Source of the DNA: CAJQQY01 sp964564545
Lineage (GTDB): Bacteria; Bacteroidota; Bacteroidia; Chitinophagales; Saprospiraceae
Assembly: GCA_964564545.1 (NCBI GenBank)
Contig: CAZMBP010000011.1
Span: 15,011-79,010, forward strand
Reading direction: 5' to 3'
DNA length: 64,000 nucleotides
Shown: positions 1 to 8,381 of the stretch, piece by piece
Position numbering within the stretch: the first letter of the stretch is position 1
How the letters are laid out: the number at the start of each line of letters is the position of its first letter
Notes under the pieces: model-generated
Told to the model about the DNA's origin: nothing
The model's database searches: none
The model's input: only the letters and a program-made list of their open reading frames with translations
Position numbers and translations under genes: made by a program

Positions 1-102
1 TTGTTGTTCGGGCTACCTAGACACCTTGCGGAGCAAGGGTATGAACCTGTAGTGTTTTGTTTGGCAGAGGCTTTTAAATTTCGTATTCAAAACAGTCTCT
101 AA
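1..102 (+). CDS. C-terminal end of a gene cut by the window edge
   Basis: An open frame runs in from the window edge and stops at TAA 100-102, giving 33 residues that include a PRHLAEQGYEPVVF-like stretch. That stretch is loosely reminiscent of the N-terminal helix and strand of GT-B glycosyltransferases, but it is too short to assign. Its last codons (85-100) coincide with the terminus shared with the MITE copies at 19958 and 49936, so the reading frame probably ends inside element sequence. The natural C-terminus may therefore have been replaced. The identity is unknown and the frame could be fortuitous. Confidence 0.3.
   Translation: MLFGLPRHLAEQGYEPVVFCLAEAFKFRIQNSL
85..100 (+). repeat. 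Solo terminus of the AGAGACTGTTTTGAA MITE family
   Basis: ATTCAAAACAGTCTCT here matches the right-hand terminal repeat of the elements at 19958-20118 and 49936-50099. The preceding AAATTTCGTA also resembles their inner flank. No matching left terminus is visible inside the window, so this is either a remnant or the right end of a copy that starts before position 1. Confidence 0.5.
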
Positions 103-224
103 ATGCTAAAATTAAAAAATTAAATTTAAATCGTTTTTAATTTAATTTTTTGTTACTGATTTTATAAAATTTTTATTGTCTTGTCCTGATATTAAAGTTG
201 TTTACACTTTTCAATTGTTTAAAA

Positions 225-800
225 TCATCCACTTATTTTTCGAGAATTGGCCTTCAGACAATCATACCCAATTTTTCGGATAGCACTTATGGCTTTTTCC
301 AAATCTTCCACTTTGTGAACAACAATAATATACTCGTCACTATTAGTATCAACAAAACTCAATTGAAAACCTTTTTTCTTTATGGCATCATCAAAGTCCT
401 TAAATACATTATCAGAGGAAACTGAAGCTCTTTCACCGTAATCTTCCTGCTTAGGCAATTCCATTTGTGTATTAAAATTTTCCTTGAGGGTATAATTAAC
501 TCCGTGGGTTAGTGACGTAATTTCTTGTTTCCAATCAAGAGAGATGATGAAGTAGTTGCCTTTTTGATAAAGAGAATCGATGACATAATTCAAGGTCGTC
601 ATATACTCCTCGTCATCCGTATAATCTTTTAGGTTATCTATAAAATTATAAAATTGGACCCTATTAGATTCGTTGAGGCATATTTTACCTAACTCAAGAT
701 ATCCTTTCTTTTGAGTTTCAATATCTATTTTTGAATCCTTAGATTCTGCTTGGTCTTTTTGATTTTGTTTGTTTTTTCTAAAGAAGTCAAATAGTCCCAT
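225..800 (-). CDS. Conserved hypothetical protein, 191 aa (DUF6630-like?)
   Basis: This is a soluble-looking protein with no signal peptide or membrane segment. It starts MGLFDFFRK, continues with a Lys/Gln/Asp-rich linker (residues 8-30), and then has a mixed alpha/beta body containing the stretch NYFIISLDWKQE and, later, DEYIIVVHK. From memory the body resembles the DUF6630 family of small Bacteroidota proteins of unknown function, but I could not verify this. The ATG start follows an A/T-rich leader, as expected in this phylum. It stands alone, with the next minus-strand gene upstream about 70 bp away. No function is proposed. Confidence 0.65.
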   Translation of the reverse strand: MGLFDFFRKNKQNQKDQAESKDSKIDIETQKKGYLELGKICLNESNRVQFYNFIDNLKDYTDDEEYMTTLNYVIDSLYQKGNYFIISLDWKQEITSLTHGVNYTLKENFNTQMELPKQEDYGERASVSSDNVFKDFDDAIKKKGFQLSFVDTNSDEYIIVVHKVEDLEKAISAIRKIGYDCLKANSRKISG

Positions 801-869
801 TTTTGTTGGTTTTACATTATTTTAAAACAACTTCAATATTTTCGTTTGATGCATGCCTGAAAAAAGGTT

Positions 870-1253
870 TTATTTTATCATGTATTTTATTGTTATAAAA
901 TCTCCATTTTTATAATATTCTTTTTCTTCCATCGAGTTCTCTATAATAATTCTCCTATCTCCAAAATCTCCTATTGGAGAAATATAGAACTTTGCTGATT
1001 TTGTTATTCGAATATTCTTATTTATTGAAAGCTCCATTAAAACCCTTCCTTCTTTTAAATTTAAATCACTTACCTTTCCTTTTTCATTTCCGTCTATGAA
1101 TATTGGAGTAGCTGTGTTAATCCTCAAAATCTCACCATCAACCAATGTGTATAATTTTGTTATACTAGATGATCTCTCTTGTGTATGGGGAACATGACAT
1201 CCACTAATTATAATTAAGAATATTACGCTAGTAAAATAACATATGGTTTTCAT
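870..1253 (-). CDS. Small lipoprotein with one MlaD/MCE-like domain
   Basis: I place the start at 1253 because MKTICYFTSVIFLIIISGC then forms a proper lipoprotein signal with Cys19 as the lipidated residue. An upstream in-frame ATG at 1322 would add 23 non-signal residues. The mature part (about 110 aa) has a VxVxG-like strand (IFIDGNEKGKVSDL), then a strand with KNIRITKSAKFYIS, then GDFGDRRIIIENS. This is the MlaD/MCE pattern of a hydrophobic barrel domain that shuttles phospholipids. MCE proteins normally have an N-terminal TM helix, longer C-terminal regions, and ATPase and permease partners; none is adjacent. An unusually minimal lipidated MCE module is the best reading. Confidence 0.6.
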   Translation of the reverse strand: MKTICYFTSVIFLIIISGCHVPHTQERSSSITKLYTLVDGEILRINTATPIFIDGNEKGKVSDLNLKEGRVLMELSINKNIRITKSAKFYISPIGDFGDRRIIIENSMEEKEYYKNGDFITIKYMIK

Positions 1254-1449
1254 TGAAGAAATTAATTTTGAACAAGTACTTATAATTTGATAAGGGTATA
1301 AATCGAAGCGAAACTTACACAAAAGAATGTTGAAATTATAACCATCAACTCTCCATTTAAAAATAAAAAAAGAAGAATGAACCCTCCATCGTCAAACCAC
1401 GAAAAATTTATTAAATTTACTATTCGTCAAATACCAACTTAAAAAAGAC

Positions 1450-3015
1450 ATGTCAACCAAATTTTCAAAATTCATTTTACTTGGGACACTCCTTTCGATG
1501 TGTCTTTTTTCTTGCCAACCAAAAGAAACCACTCCTCCCAATATTCTCTTTATTTTTTCTGATGACCATACTTCTTCCGCCTGGGGTATCTATGGCGGAG
1601 AATTGGAAGACTATGTTCAAAACGAAAACATTAAAAGATTGGCCAATGAAGGAGCTGTTTTAAATAATGCTTTTTGTACCAATAGTATTTGTTCCCCTAG
1701 TAGAGCTAGTGTTTTAACTGGTCAATATAGTCATCTCAATCAGGTGTATACTTTAAATGAATCATTACCTGAGGGACATCCTAATATTGCAAAAACTTTA
1801 GGAAGTAATGGTTACCAAACGGCTCTAATCGGGAAATGGCATTTAGTAAAAAAACCAGAAGGCTTTGACTACTTTAATGTCCTTCCTGGACAAGGAAGAT
1901 ATCATAATCCTATTTTAAAAACGGACGAAAATTGGCAGGATGGATGGAAAAGTGAATTTGGAAAAGAGTACCAAGGTTTCTCTGCTGATGTGATTACCGA
2001 TTTGACCATTGAACACTTAGATAAAAGAAAGGAAGACCAACCTTTTTTGATGTTTTGTAATTTTAAAGCGACTCACGAACCGTTTGATTACCCTGAACGT
2101 TTTGCCTCACTTTATGTAAATGATACTATTCCTGCTCCTCAGTCTTTATTGGATTTTGGAAAAGAAACTACTGGGCGAACTTTTAAAGGACAAGTGCTGG
2201 AAAGATTAGGGGAACGATGGGATCGAGCAACCAATGATTCTACTTTTTGGACCTCCTACCCTGGACTACCTTATCCATTAAATAACCTAGATAGTATTCA
2301 GAAAAGGAAAATGATCCACCAAAAACTGGTTAAAGATTTTATGCGTTGTGGAGCTGCCATAGATGACAATATTGGTCGGTTGCTAGATTACTTGGAAGAA
2401 GAAAATCTAGCAGATAACACTATTGTAATCTATACTTCCGATCAAGGTTATTTTTTGGGCGAACACGGTTTTTTTGATAAAAGATTAATCTATGAGGAAT
2501 CCTTGCGAATGCCTTTTGTGATTCGCTACCCTAAAGAAATTAAAGGTGGTCAACGGATTGATGATATTATTTTAAATATTGACTTTGCCGCGCTTTTATC
2601 AGATTACGCTGGAGTCAAAAGTCCTGACTATTTTCAAGGGAAAAGTTTTAGAGAAAATCTAAAAGGAAACACTCCAGATACTTGGCGTCAACAAATGTAC
2701 TATCGCTATTGGTTGCATCATCCCAACCGGCCTGCCCATATTGGATTAAGAAATGAACGATACAAATTGGCGCTGTTTTATGGACAAGGTTTGGATAAAA
2801 AAGGAACTTCGAAAGAGAGCAGTTCGCCCGCTTGGGAATTTTATGATCTCCAAAAAGATCCACATGAATTACATAATGCGATCAATGAGGTTGAATATAT
2901 TTCGGTGATTCAAGAAATGAAAAAGCAGCTAGTTTTGGAGCGAAAAAAATTAGCCGATACCGATGATAATTTTCCTATCATGCAAAAAATATTAGCAGAA
3001 CAAGGACTTGAATAG
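1450..3015 (+). CDS. Lipoprotein sulfatase, S1 family (GlcNAc-6-sulfatase-like)
   Basis: Hydrolyses sulfate esters, probably on sulfated glycans, at the outer membrane or in the periplasm. A lipoprotein signal ends at LFSC22. The formylglycine signature CSPSR lies at residues 81-85, with Cys81 the residue converted to formylglycine by a sulfatase-modifying enzyme that is not in this window. Metal-binding DDH is at 38-40 and a second metal and sulfate site lies in the SDQGYFLGEHGFFDK region. That stretch and the 521-aa length resemble N-acetylglucosamine-6-sulfatase-like S1 sulfatases, but substrate specificity cannot be read from sequence. It is a single gene, convergent with the aminopeptidase. 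No polysaccharide-utilisation SusC/D pair is nearby. Confidence 0.9.
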   Translation: MSTKFSKFILLGTLLSMCLFSCQPKETTPPNILFIFSDDHTSSAWGIYGGELEDYVQNENIKRLANEGAVLNNAFCTNSICSPSRASVLTGQYSHLNQVYTLNESLPEGHPNIAKTLGSNGYQTALIGKWHLVKKPEGFDYFNVLPGQGRYHNPILKTDENWQDGWKSEFGKEYQGFSADVITDLTIEHLDKRKEDQPFLMFCNFKATHEPFDYPERFASLYVNDTIPAPQSLLDFGKETTGRTFKGQVLERLGERWDRATNDSTFWTSYPGLPYPLNNLDSIQKRKMIHQKLVKDFMRCGAAIDDNIGRLLDYLEEENLADNTIVIYTSDQGYFLGEHGFFDKRLIYEESLRMPFVIRYPKEIKGGQRIDDIILNIDFAALLSDYAGVKSPDYFQGKSFRENLKGNTPDTWRQQMYYRYWLHHPNRPAHIGLRNERYKLALFYGQGLDKKGTSKESSSPAWEFYDLQKDPHELHNAINEVEYISVIQEMKKQLVLERKKLADTDDNFPIMQKILAEQGLE

Positions 3016-3085
3016 CATTACGAATTAAGCCGAAAAAGATTGACCTTTTTCAAGTTCTCCTAAACTAGATTGTAAATCAAAAAAT

Positions 3086-4696
3086 TTATTTTTGTGCTGC
3101 TTTTTCAAATAACAACCTACAATTAGGATCTAACTTTATTGCTGTAACTTCTCCTTTGACCTTCATTTTGAATGATTGATTTTTTGAGGAGATAGAAAAC
3201 GTTCGCCGATATTTTTTACCTGAATCATTAAGGATTTCTATTTCAATTGGAAAATGAAAAACATAATTTTGAACTTGTTGAATATTGATTTCCACTTTTT
3301 TTCTTGAAGATTTTTTCCAATCGACTTTTAGAACTGGATGCCCCGGTTGATAAAGCCATTGTTGAAAAAATTGATTTAGGTTTTTACCGGAGACTTGTTC
3401 CATCACTTTTTGAAAATCCTTACTCATCGCATTGGACAATTTATATTTTTGATAGTACATGCGGATTCCTTTCCAAAAATTTTCTTTCCCAACTTCTTGT
3501 CGAAGCATGTGCAAAACCCAAGCACCTTTTTGATAGGAATTAGGATTGAGTAATTGATTATAATCCTTAATAGAAGTATTGACGATTGGCATTGGTTTTT
3601 GATGGGAAAATTGAATAACGCGATTGCGTTCTTCTTGGATGTTTTCTAAAAAAGCATCTCGCCCCCGAATTTCTTCCAAATACAAATCAGTCAAATAGGT
3701 GGCAAAACCTTCACTCAGCCACACATGATGCCAGTTCATTTCAGAAGCAGAATTACCAAACCATTGGTGCGCAATTTCATGAGCGATAAGTTTCTCTTGA
3801 TCCTTTTCTCCATTGACAGAGTTTTCGTAATAAAAAATATTACCTGCGTTTTCCATCCCACCATAGCGAGTTTTAGACTGAACATTCGCAAGTTTTTCAT
3901 AGGGGTAGCTGCCCATCTTTTTTACAAAAAAATCTAAGACACCCAAAGCGATTTTGTAATCACCAAAGCCATTGTCTCGATCTTGCCGATACACCCAACT
4001 AGTGACTGGGATTTGATTTACAAAACCTGCAAAGTTGACTGCAAAACGAGCTGCTCCGATAACCATGACTTTAGTGGGTAAAGGAACATTTTCCTTCCAA
4101 TGTGTAAGTGTAGTGTTATCATCTAAGTTGGTTTCTTCTATTTGTTCTCCATTGGCGATGACTTGATAATGATCGGGAGCGGTGACAATAAATTCAACCG
4201 TAGCTTTGTCCGATGGATGATCGACGGTAGGCAACCAATGATGAGCACGGTTAGGCCAATTGTCTCCGAAAAAAGTACGATCGCCATATTTGTTTTTTGC
4301 AATGACTAGACCATCCGCAGGAATTCCATGATATTGGATAACCATAGATTTCACCTCTCCTTTTGAAGTAGGTTCGTCGAGTTGAATGATTAGTTTTTCT
4401 TCTTGATGATTAAAAGAAATTGCTTTTTCATCCATCCAAATATTTTTGACTTCCATTCCTTTTTCTTCCTTGGAATTTTTAGCAACTAAGTCTAATTGAA
4501 AGGTCGAGATAGGTTTAAGAAACTCAATATCAACTTTGGCTTTTCCAAAAATCACATCACTAGTGTCATTCAATTCTAATTGAAATCTATAGTGGAGAAT
4601 ATTGATTTCGCTAAATCTTTGCTCATGTTCTTGAGCAATGGATTGACTGGAGAAAGCAAGAATTAGAATAAAGAGAAATGCAATTTTTTTTATCAT
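3086..4696 (-). CDS. M1 family metallo-aminopeptidase (exported)
   Basis: Zinc aminopeptidase that removes N-terminal residues from peptides. A signal peptide covers about residues 1-21 (cut after SIAQ). The substrate-binding loop GGMENA is at 279-284, and the zinc motif HEIAH at 306-310 with third ligand Glu329 (WLSEGFATYL) is intact. The protein has 536 aa and lacks the long C-terminal helical domain of full-length M1 enzymes; instead a short beta domain (about 460-530) ends the chain. The loop has Gly where GAMEN has Ala, which is common in bacterial M1 proteins. It is exported and probably scavenges peptides. It is monocistronic, convergent with the sulfatase and separated from rnfB by a terminator. 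Confidence 0.9.
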   Translation of the reverse strand: MIKKIAFLFILILAFSSQSIAQEHEQRFSEINILHYRFQLELNDTSDVIFGKAKVDIEFLKPISTFQLDLVAKNSKEEKGMEVKNIWMDEKAISFNHQEEKLIIQLDEPTSKGEVKSMVIQYHGIPADGLVIAKNKYGDRTFFGDNWPNRAHHWLPTVDHPSDKATVEFIVTAPDHYQVIANGEQIEETNLDDNTTLTHWKENVPLPTKVMVIGAARFAVNFAGFVNQIPVTSWVYRQDRDNGFGDYKIALGVLDFFVKKMGSYPYEKLANVQSKTRYGGMENAGNIFYYENSVNGEKDQEKLIAHEIAHQWFGNSASEMNWHHVWLSEGFATYLTDLYLEEIRGRDAFLENIQEERNRVIQFSHQKPMPIVNTSIKDYNQLLNPNSYQKGAWVLHMLRQEVGKENFWKGIRMYYQKYKLSNAMSKDFQKVMEQVSGKNLNQFFQQWLYQPGHPVLKVDWKKSSRKKVEINIQQVQNYVFHFPIEIEILNDSGKKYRRTFSISSKNQSFKMKVKGEVTAIKLDPNCRLLFEKAAQK

Positions 4697-4863
4697 CGTT
4701 ATGGTTCTTTTGATTGTTCTTAGGAATGGTAAAAAAATAAAGAGAAATGATTTGAATATGCTTTCAAAATTTTCTTTGTGGATTTAGACAAAACTAAAAA
4801 ATATCTAGCCATAATTCGGAAAGATATGGTTGGAAAAAAATATTACTTTAGGAACAAACAAAA

Positions 4864-4896
4864 AGGTGCGGGCATAAAAATTTTATACTCGCACCT
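4864..4896 (-). terminator. Intrinsic terminator of the nifJ-rnf operon
   Basis: AGGTGCG-GGCATAAAA pairs with TTATACTCGCACCT around a short loop. On the minus strand the stem is followed by a run of T (complement of AAAAA at 4860-4864). It begins about 25 bp past the rnfB stop, in the direction of transcription. Confidence 0.75.
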
Positions 4897-4922
4897 GATT
4901 TTTTTATTTTAGTGATCGTAGT

Positions 4923-5789
4923 TTATGAAAACCCTTTACGTCGTTCTCCTTTACGAATGATTTTTTTACTCTCTTTCCCTTTGATCGGTCCCAATTTTTC
5001 ATCCAACCAAACGATAGCTCCAGTAGGACACCTTTGAATAGGAACTTGAGTTTGATGATTTTCTTGATAATTTATTACGGGCAAATTATGCACCATCGAA
5101 ATTAAATCTCCTGGTGCATCCATAGCACATTTACCACAGGCGGTACAACCCACTTGACACTCTTCCAGAATATCATCTCCGGCTTCCAAATTTTTACAGG
5201 CGACCCAAAGTTGATTACTCATCGGTTGTATAGAAAATAAATCTTTCGGGCAAACTTCCACACAGTCACCACAAGCAGTACACTTATCATTATCCACAAC
5301 TGGAAGCCCAAATTGATTCATAGTAATGGCATCAAAATCACAAACCTTTTCACAATCACCATGACCTAAACATCCCCAGAAACATCCTTTGCCTCCTCCC
5401 GAAACCAGCGTGGCTGCTTGACAAGATGATAGCCCTTGATAGTTGGCTCGATTTAAAGCTACATTGGTTCCACCGGCACATGCTAAACGAGCGACTTGTT
5501 TTTCTTCACTTCCCAAATCAACGCCAAGATAATTAGCTATCGCCAATCGTCCCTCGTCGGAGCTAACGGTACATTTCCCAGGGAGTACTTTTTCCGAAAC
5601 CAATGCTTCCGCAAACGGACGACAACCTGGAAACCCACATGCTCCACAGTTGGCATGAGGCAACATATCTTCCACCGCATCAATGCGTGGATCTTCATAA
5701 ACGTACAACTTCTTGTTTGCCAAAATTAGCATTAAGACCAAAACTAAGGTCAAACCACCAAGTGCGGCAAGGGCAATAATGATTGTCAT
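4923..5789 (-). CDS. rnfB: Rnf complex ferredoxin subunit RnfB
   Basis: Membrane-anchored multi-cluster iron-sulfur subunit that accepts electrons from ferredoxin for the Rnf ferredoxin:NAD+ oxidoreductase. An N-terminal membrane helix (about 3-23) precedes the RnfB-specific cluster motif Cys48-x2-Cys51-x4-Cys56 ... Cys73. Then come Cys136/140/146/150 and Cys170/173/176/180 ([4Fe-4S] motifs) and a further set at Cys198/211/215/218/221 and Cys254. At 288 aa it is a long RnfB. It is the last gene of the operon, 31 bp after the ferredoxin-NADP reductase gene. In most operons rnfB is first or directly after rnfA, so its position behind the reductase is unusual. Confidence 0.95.
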   Translation of the reverse strand: MTIIIALAALGGLTLVLVLMLILANKKLYVYEDPRIDAVEDMLPHANCGACGFPGCRPFAEALVSEKVLPGKCTVSSDEGRLAIANYLGVDLGSEEKQVARLACAGGTNVALNRANYQGLSSCQAATLVSGGGKGCFWGCLGHGDCEKVCDFDAITMNQFGLPVVDNDKCTACGDCVEVCPKDLFSIQPMSNQLWVACKNLEAGDDILEECQVGCTACGKCAMDAPGDLISMVHNLPVINYQENHQTQVPIQRCPTGAIVWLDEKLGPIKGKESKKIIRKGERRKGFS

Positions 5790-5820
5790 ATTAATTTGTA
5801 TTAGAAGTCAAATTCCTTCT

Positions 5821-6678
5821 TTAGTAAATAATTTCCGCCCATTTTTTTCCTGCAACTAATTCTGCTTTTCGGGTTTCCCATTTTTCTTTTGACCCCAGTA
5901 TATTAGAGAATGCTTTGTCTAACATATCTTTGATTCCTTCATAACCAGCTACATAAATATGGGTGTTTGTTCGAGACAACAATTCGAGAATTTCAGCAGC
6001 TCGTGACTCAATCGCAGTATCCAAAGCAATCGGATCTGACCAATGAGGACGAGGGCTTAAAGCATGAAAAGCTTCAAAGGTGTCCTCATCGTAGTAATTG
6101 ATTAAGTCACCATCTTTGTCATTCATGTAAAGTAATTCCAAACCACTACGAGCGCCATAAAATAATCGAACCTTACCTTTCCAATCTTTTACATTTTTAT
6201 AAATATGTTTTATAAATGCTCGGAATGGAGCAATGCCTGTTCCCATCCCAATCAAGATTAGATTGGAGTTTTTATCTTCTGGAACTACAAAGGGTAAATC
6301 GTGAGGCCCTGTGATGGTGATTTCATCGCCGACTTTCCGATCACACATATAATTGGAAGCGATCCCTTTATATAATTCTCCGCTGAACTCATCAACATAA
6401 GAACATCGTTTTACCAAAATGGTAATTTGTGGATTACCTCCATTTTTAGAGGGTAAATCTGCCACACTATATAATCGATGATGCATTGTGTTTCCAAATT
6501 CACCAGAAGTTTTTACGAGTACTCCAAAACTTTGGTCCACGTGGCAATCAAAATCTGATTGTTTGACCTCTAGCAATATTTCCCGAACTTCTTCTGTCTC
6601 CAATGGAGTCAAGCGTTCCGACTTTTTGATCGTAGCCTTGTATTTATTTTCAGTATTAAAATCTGCTAAATGTGCCAT
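5821..6678 (-). CDS. Plant-type ferredoxin-NADP+ reductase
   Basis: FAD enzyme that exchanges electrons between ferredoxin (or flavodoxin) and NADP(H). FAD motif RLYS is at 68-71, a KGIASNYMCD stretch near 104-113 corresponds to the GVCSNFLCD signature of plastid and cyanobacterial FNR, and the nucleotide-binding GMGTGIAPFRAF is at 144-155. The chain ends WAEIIY with a C-terminal Tyr285 that would stack on the flavin, as in plant-type FNRs. It has 285 aa and no membrane segment. It lies between the NqrM-like gene and rnfB, within 35 bp on each side, so it is almost certainly co-transcribed with the Rnf genes. It probably makes NADPH from PFOR-derived ferredoxin or feeds electrons back to ferredoxin. 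Confidence 0.9.
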   Translation of the reverse strand: MAHLADFNTENKYKATIKKSERLTPLETEEVREILLEVKQSDFDCHVDQSFGVLVKTSGEFGNTMHHRLYSVADLPSKNGGNPQITILVKRCSYVDEFSGELYKGIASNYMCDRKVGDEITITGPHDLPFVVPEDKNSNLILIGMGTGIAPFRAFIKHIYKNVKDWKGKVRLFYGARSGLELLYMNDKDGDLINYYDEDTFEAFHALSPRPHWSDPIALDTAIESRAAEILELLSRTNTHIYVAGYEGIKDMLDKAFSNILGSKEKWETRKAELVAGKKWAEIIY

Positions 6679-6712
6679 AATTTATATTGTTAATTTTTAA
6701 ATCAATTTTTTT

Positions 6713-6901
6713 TCAAATTTGCTCAACCTCTTTTTTACAAGAACTTGTGCAACCACAATTTCTACAAGAAGTTCTGCCAGCGAGTACATCTTCATCTGAT
6801 AAATGATCGGAGAATGTTTTTCCCCAAAAGGATTGAACAATCATCCAAATGATCATCAATGATGTGATTCCGCCGATTGCAATTATTAGTGAGTTAATCA
6901 T
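6713..6901 (-). CDS. NqrM-like small membrane protein with four Cys
   Basis: A 62-aa protein with one N-terminal membrane helix (about 4-24), a polar linker, and a Cys cluster C46-x2-C49-x-C51-x3-C55. The layout resembles NqrM, the maturation factor that delivers iron to the Cys-ligated iron centre between NqrD and NqrE; RnfA and RnfE, encoded just upstream here, are homologues of those subunits and hold the equivalent centre. A role in maturing the RnfA/E iron site is therefore a reasonable inference. The sequence is short and the assignment rests on topology, Cys spacing and context. Confidence 0.65.
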   Translation of the reverse strand: MINSLIIAIGGITSLMIIWMIVQSFWGKTFSDHLSDEDVLAGRTSCRNCGCTSSCKKEVEQI

Positions 6902-6954
6902 TTTTTTTATTGGTCTTAGAAAAAATTTAAAAGCTTGTACTTTTAGTATTATAA

Positions 6955-7102
6955 TTTTTTTTTGACGCTGACTTTTTTATGACGAATTATGACTTTTTAT
7001 GTTTTGGTATAAATCTTTTTTCTAAAAGAAAAAACATAATCGAGAAACGGGAATAAACATAATAAGTCATAATAAATCATAAAAAAGTCTGCGTCAAAAA
7101 AA
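6955..7102 (-). repeat. 148-bp palindromic element (TTTGACGC family, copy A)
   Basis: Almost perfect terminal inverted repeats of about 47 nt: TTTTTTTGACGCTGACTTTT on the left matches the reverse complement of the right end with about three differences. The central part also folds on itself (CTTTTTTCTAAAAGAAAAAA). It fills the rnfA to NqrM-like gap inside the operon and would form a long hairpin in the transcript. A shorter relative with the same ends and centre lies at 32391-32464. It has no coding capacity and is MITE- or REP-like. Confidence 0.8.
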
Positions 7103-7143
7103 TATTAATCACCTACTTTAGTAGGCAGTTGTTATGTTTAAAA

Positions 7144-7728
7144 TTATTGACTTCCTAATCCCGCAAATCCCATAAAAGCCAAAGACAAAATACCCGCTAT
7201 CAACAAAGTGAGCGCTGTACCTTTTGCTACATTTGGAACATCTGCAAAATTAAGTTGCTCTCGTAATCCTGCGATCAACACCAGAGCTAAGGTGAATCCT
7301 ACTCCTGCTCCTAATGCGTAAACTAAACTTTCAACCAACCCATACCCTTTATTGGTTTGGAAAAGAGCCACACCTAAAATGGCGCAATTGGTGGTGATCA
7401 AAGGAAGAAATATGCCTAGTGCCCGAAATAATGCTGGGCTCATTTTTTTAATAAACATTTCTACCAATTGAACCGTAGAGGCAATCACAACTATGTAGCT
7501 GATCAACTGTAAATACGGTGCATCTATCGCCACTAATAAAGTATGAATACCAAAAGCACAAAGAGAACTTATGAGCATCACAAATGTAACTGCGCCTCCC
7601 ATTTTCGTAGCAGTTTCCATTTTTCCCGACACGCCCAAAAATGGACAGATGCCTAGAAAGTATGCCAATACAAAATTGTTGATTAAGCTGGCATTAATGA
7701 ATATGTACCAAAGTGATTCCTCTTTCAT
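7144..7728 (-). CDS. rnfA: Rnf complex membrane subunit RnfA
   Basis: Integral membrane subunit of Rnf with about six helices (194 aa). It forms an inverted-topology pair with RnfE that carries a Cys-ligated iron or iron-sulfur centre in the membrane. Family signatures are INNFVLAYFLGICPFLGVS near residues 14-32 (with the ligand Cys) and LPLITTNCAILG, which carries the second Cys. It overlaps rnfE by 4 bp, indicating translational coupling. The palindromic element at 6955-7102 separates it from the next gene. Confidence 0.95.
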   Translation of the reverse strand: MKEESLWYIFINASLINNFVLAYFLGICPFLGVSGKMETATKMGGAVTFVMLISSLCAFGIHTLLVAIDAPYLQLISYIVVIASTVQLVEMFIKKMSPALFRALGIFLPLITTNCAILGVALFQTNKGYGLVESLVYALGAGVGFTLALVLIAGLREQLNFADVPNVAKGTALTLLIAGILSLAFMGFAGLGSQ

Positions 7729-8381
7729 GTTGTTGATCTTTTTTCTTTTGCAGCATTAAAAATAAGCAACCAAATTGCTAGCGTAAAAAAACCTCCTGCC
7801 GGTAAAATCATCACAATCCATGGTTGAAAACCTTCTGAAAAAATCGCATAATTAAAAATGCTTCCATTTCCTAACAATTCTCTTACGGCGCCCAAACAGA
7901 ATAAAGCGAAAGTAAATCCTACACCCATTCCTAATGCATCTGAGATAGATTTCCCAATGGTGTTTTTTGAGGCGAACGCTTCTGCCCTACTTAGTATCAA
8001 ACAGTTGACAACGATAAGTGAAATAAATGCGCCGAGGCTTTTGTGCAGTTCAATACTAATTGCCATGATCACATAATCGGTTATCGTTACAAAGGTGGCA
8101 ATGATTAAAATGTAAGAAGCAATCCGCACTTGTTTAGGAATAAAATTCCGTAAGGAGGAAACTAAAATATTAGACATCAATAAAACAAAAGCTGTCGCTA
8201 ATCCCATTGCCAAAGCATTCTCCGCAGTATTGGAAACAGCTAATACGGGACACATCCCTAGCACCTGAACAAAGACGGGATTGTCTCGCCACAAACCTTT
8301 GATGAATTCATCAGTCGTCGGATTTTCCTTTAGTGTGGCTAGGAAGCCTGTGTTATTTTTATCTTGTTTTTGATCGCTCAT
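7725..8381 (-). CDS. rnfE: Rnf complex membrane subunit RnfE
   Basis: Partner of RnfA in the membrane (218 aa, about six helices). The N-terminal GLWRDNPVFVQVLGMCPVLAVSN is the RnfE/NqrD signature with its conserved Cys, and LIVVNCLILSRAEAFA is the second Cys motif. It is distinguished from RnfA by the GLWRDNP start and the longer polar N-terminus. Genes rnfG-rnfE-rnfA overlap by 4 bp each. Confidence 0.95.
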   Translation of the reverse strand: MSDQKQDKNNTGFLATLKENPTTDEFIKGLWRDNPVFVQVLGMCPVLAVSNTAENALAMGLATAFVLLMSNILVSSLRNFIPKQVRIASYILIIATFVTITDYVIMAISIELHKSLGAFISLIVVNCLILSRAEAFASKNTIGKSISDALGMGVGFTFALFCLGAVRELLGNGSIFNYAIFSEGFQPWIVMILPAGGFFTLAIWLLIFNAAKEKRSTT

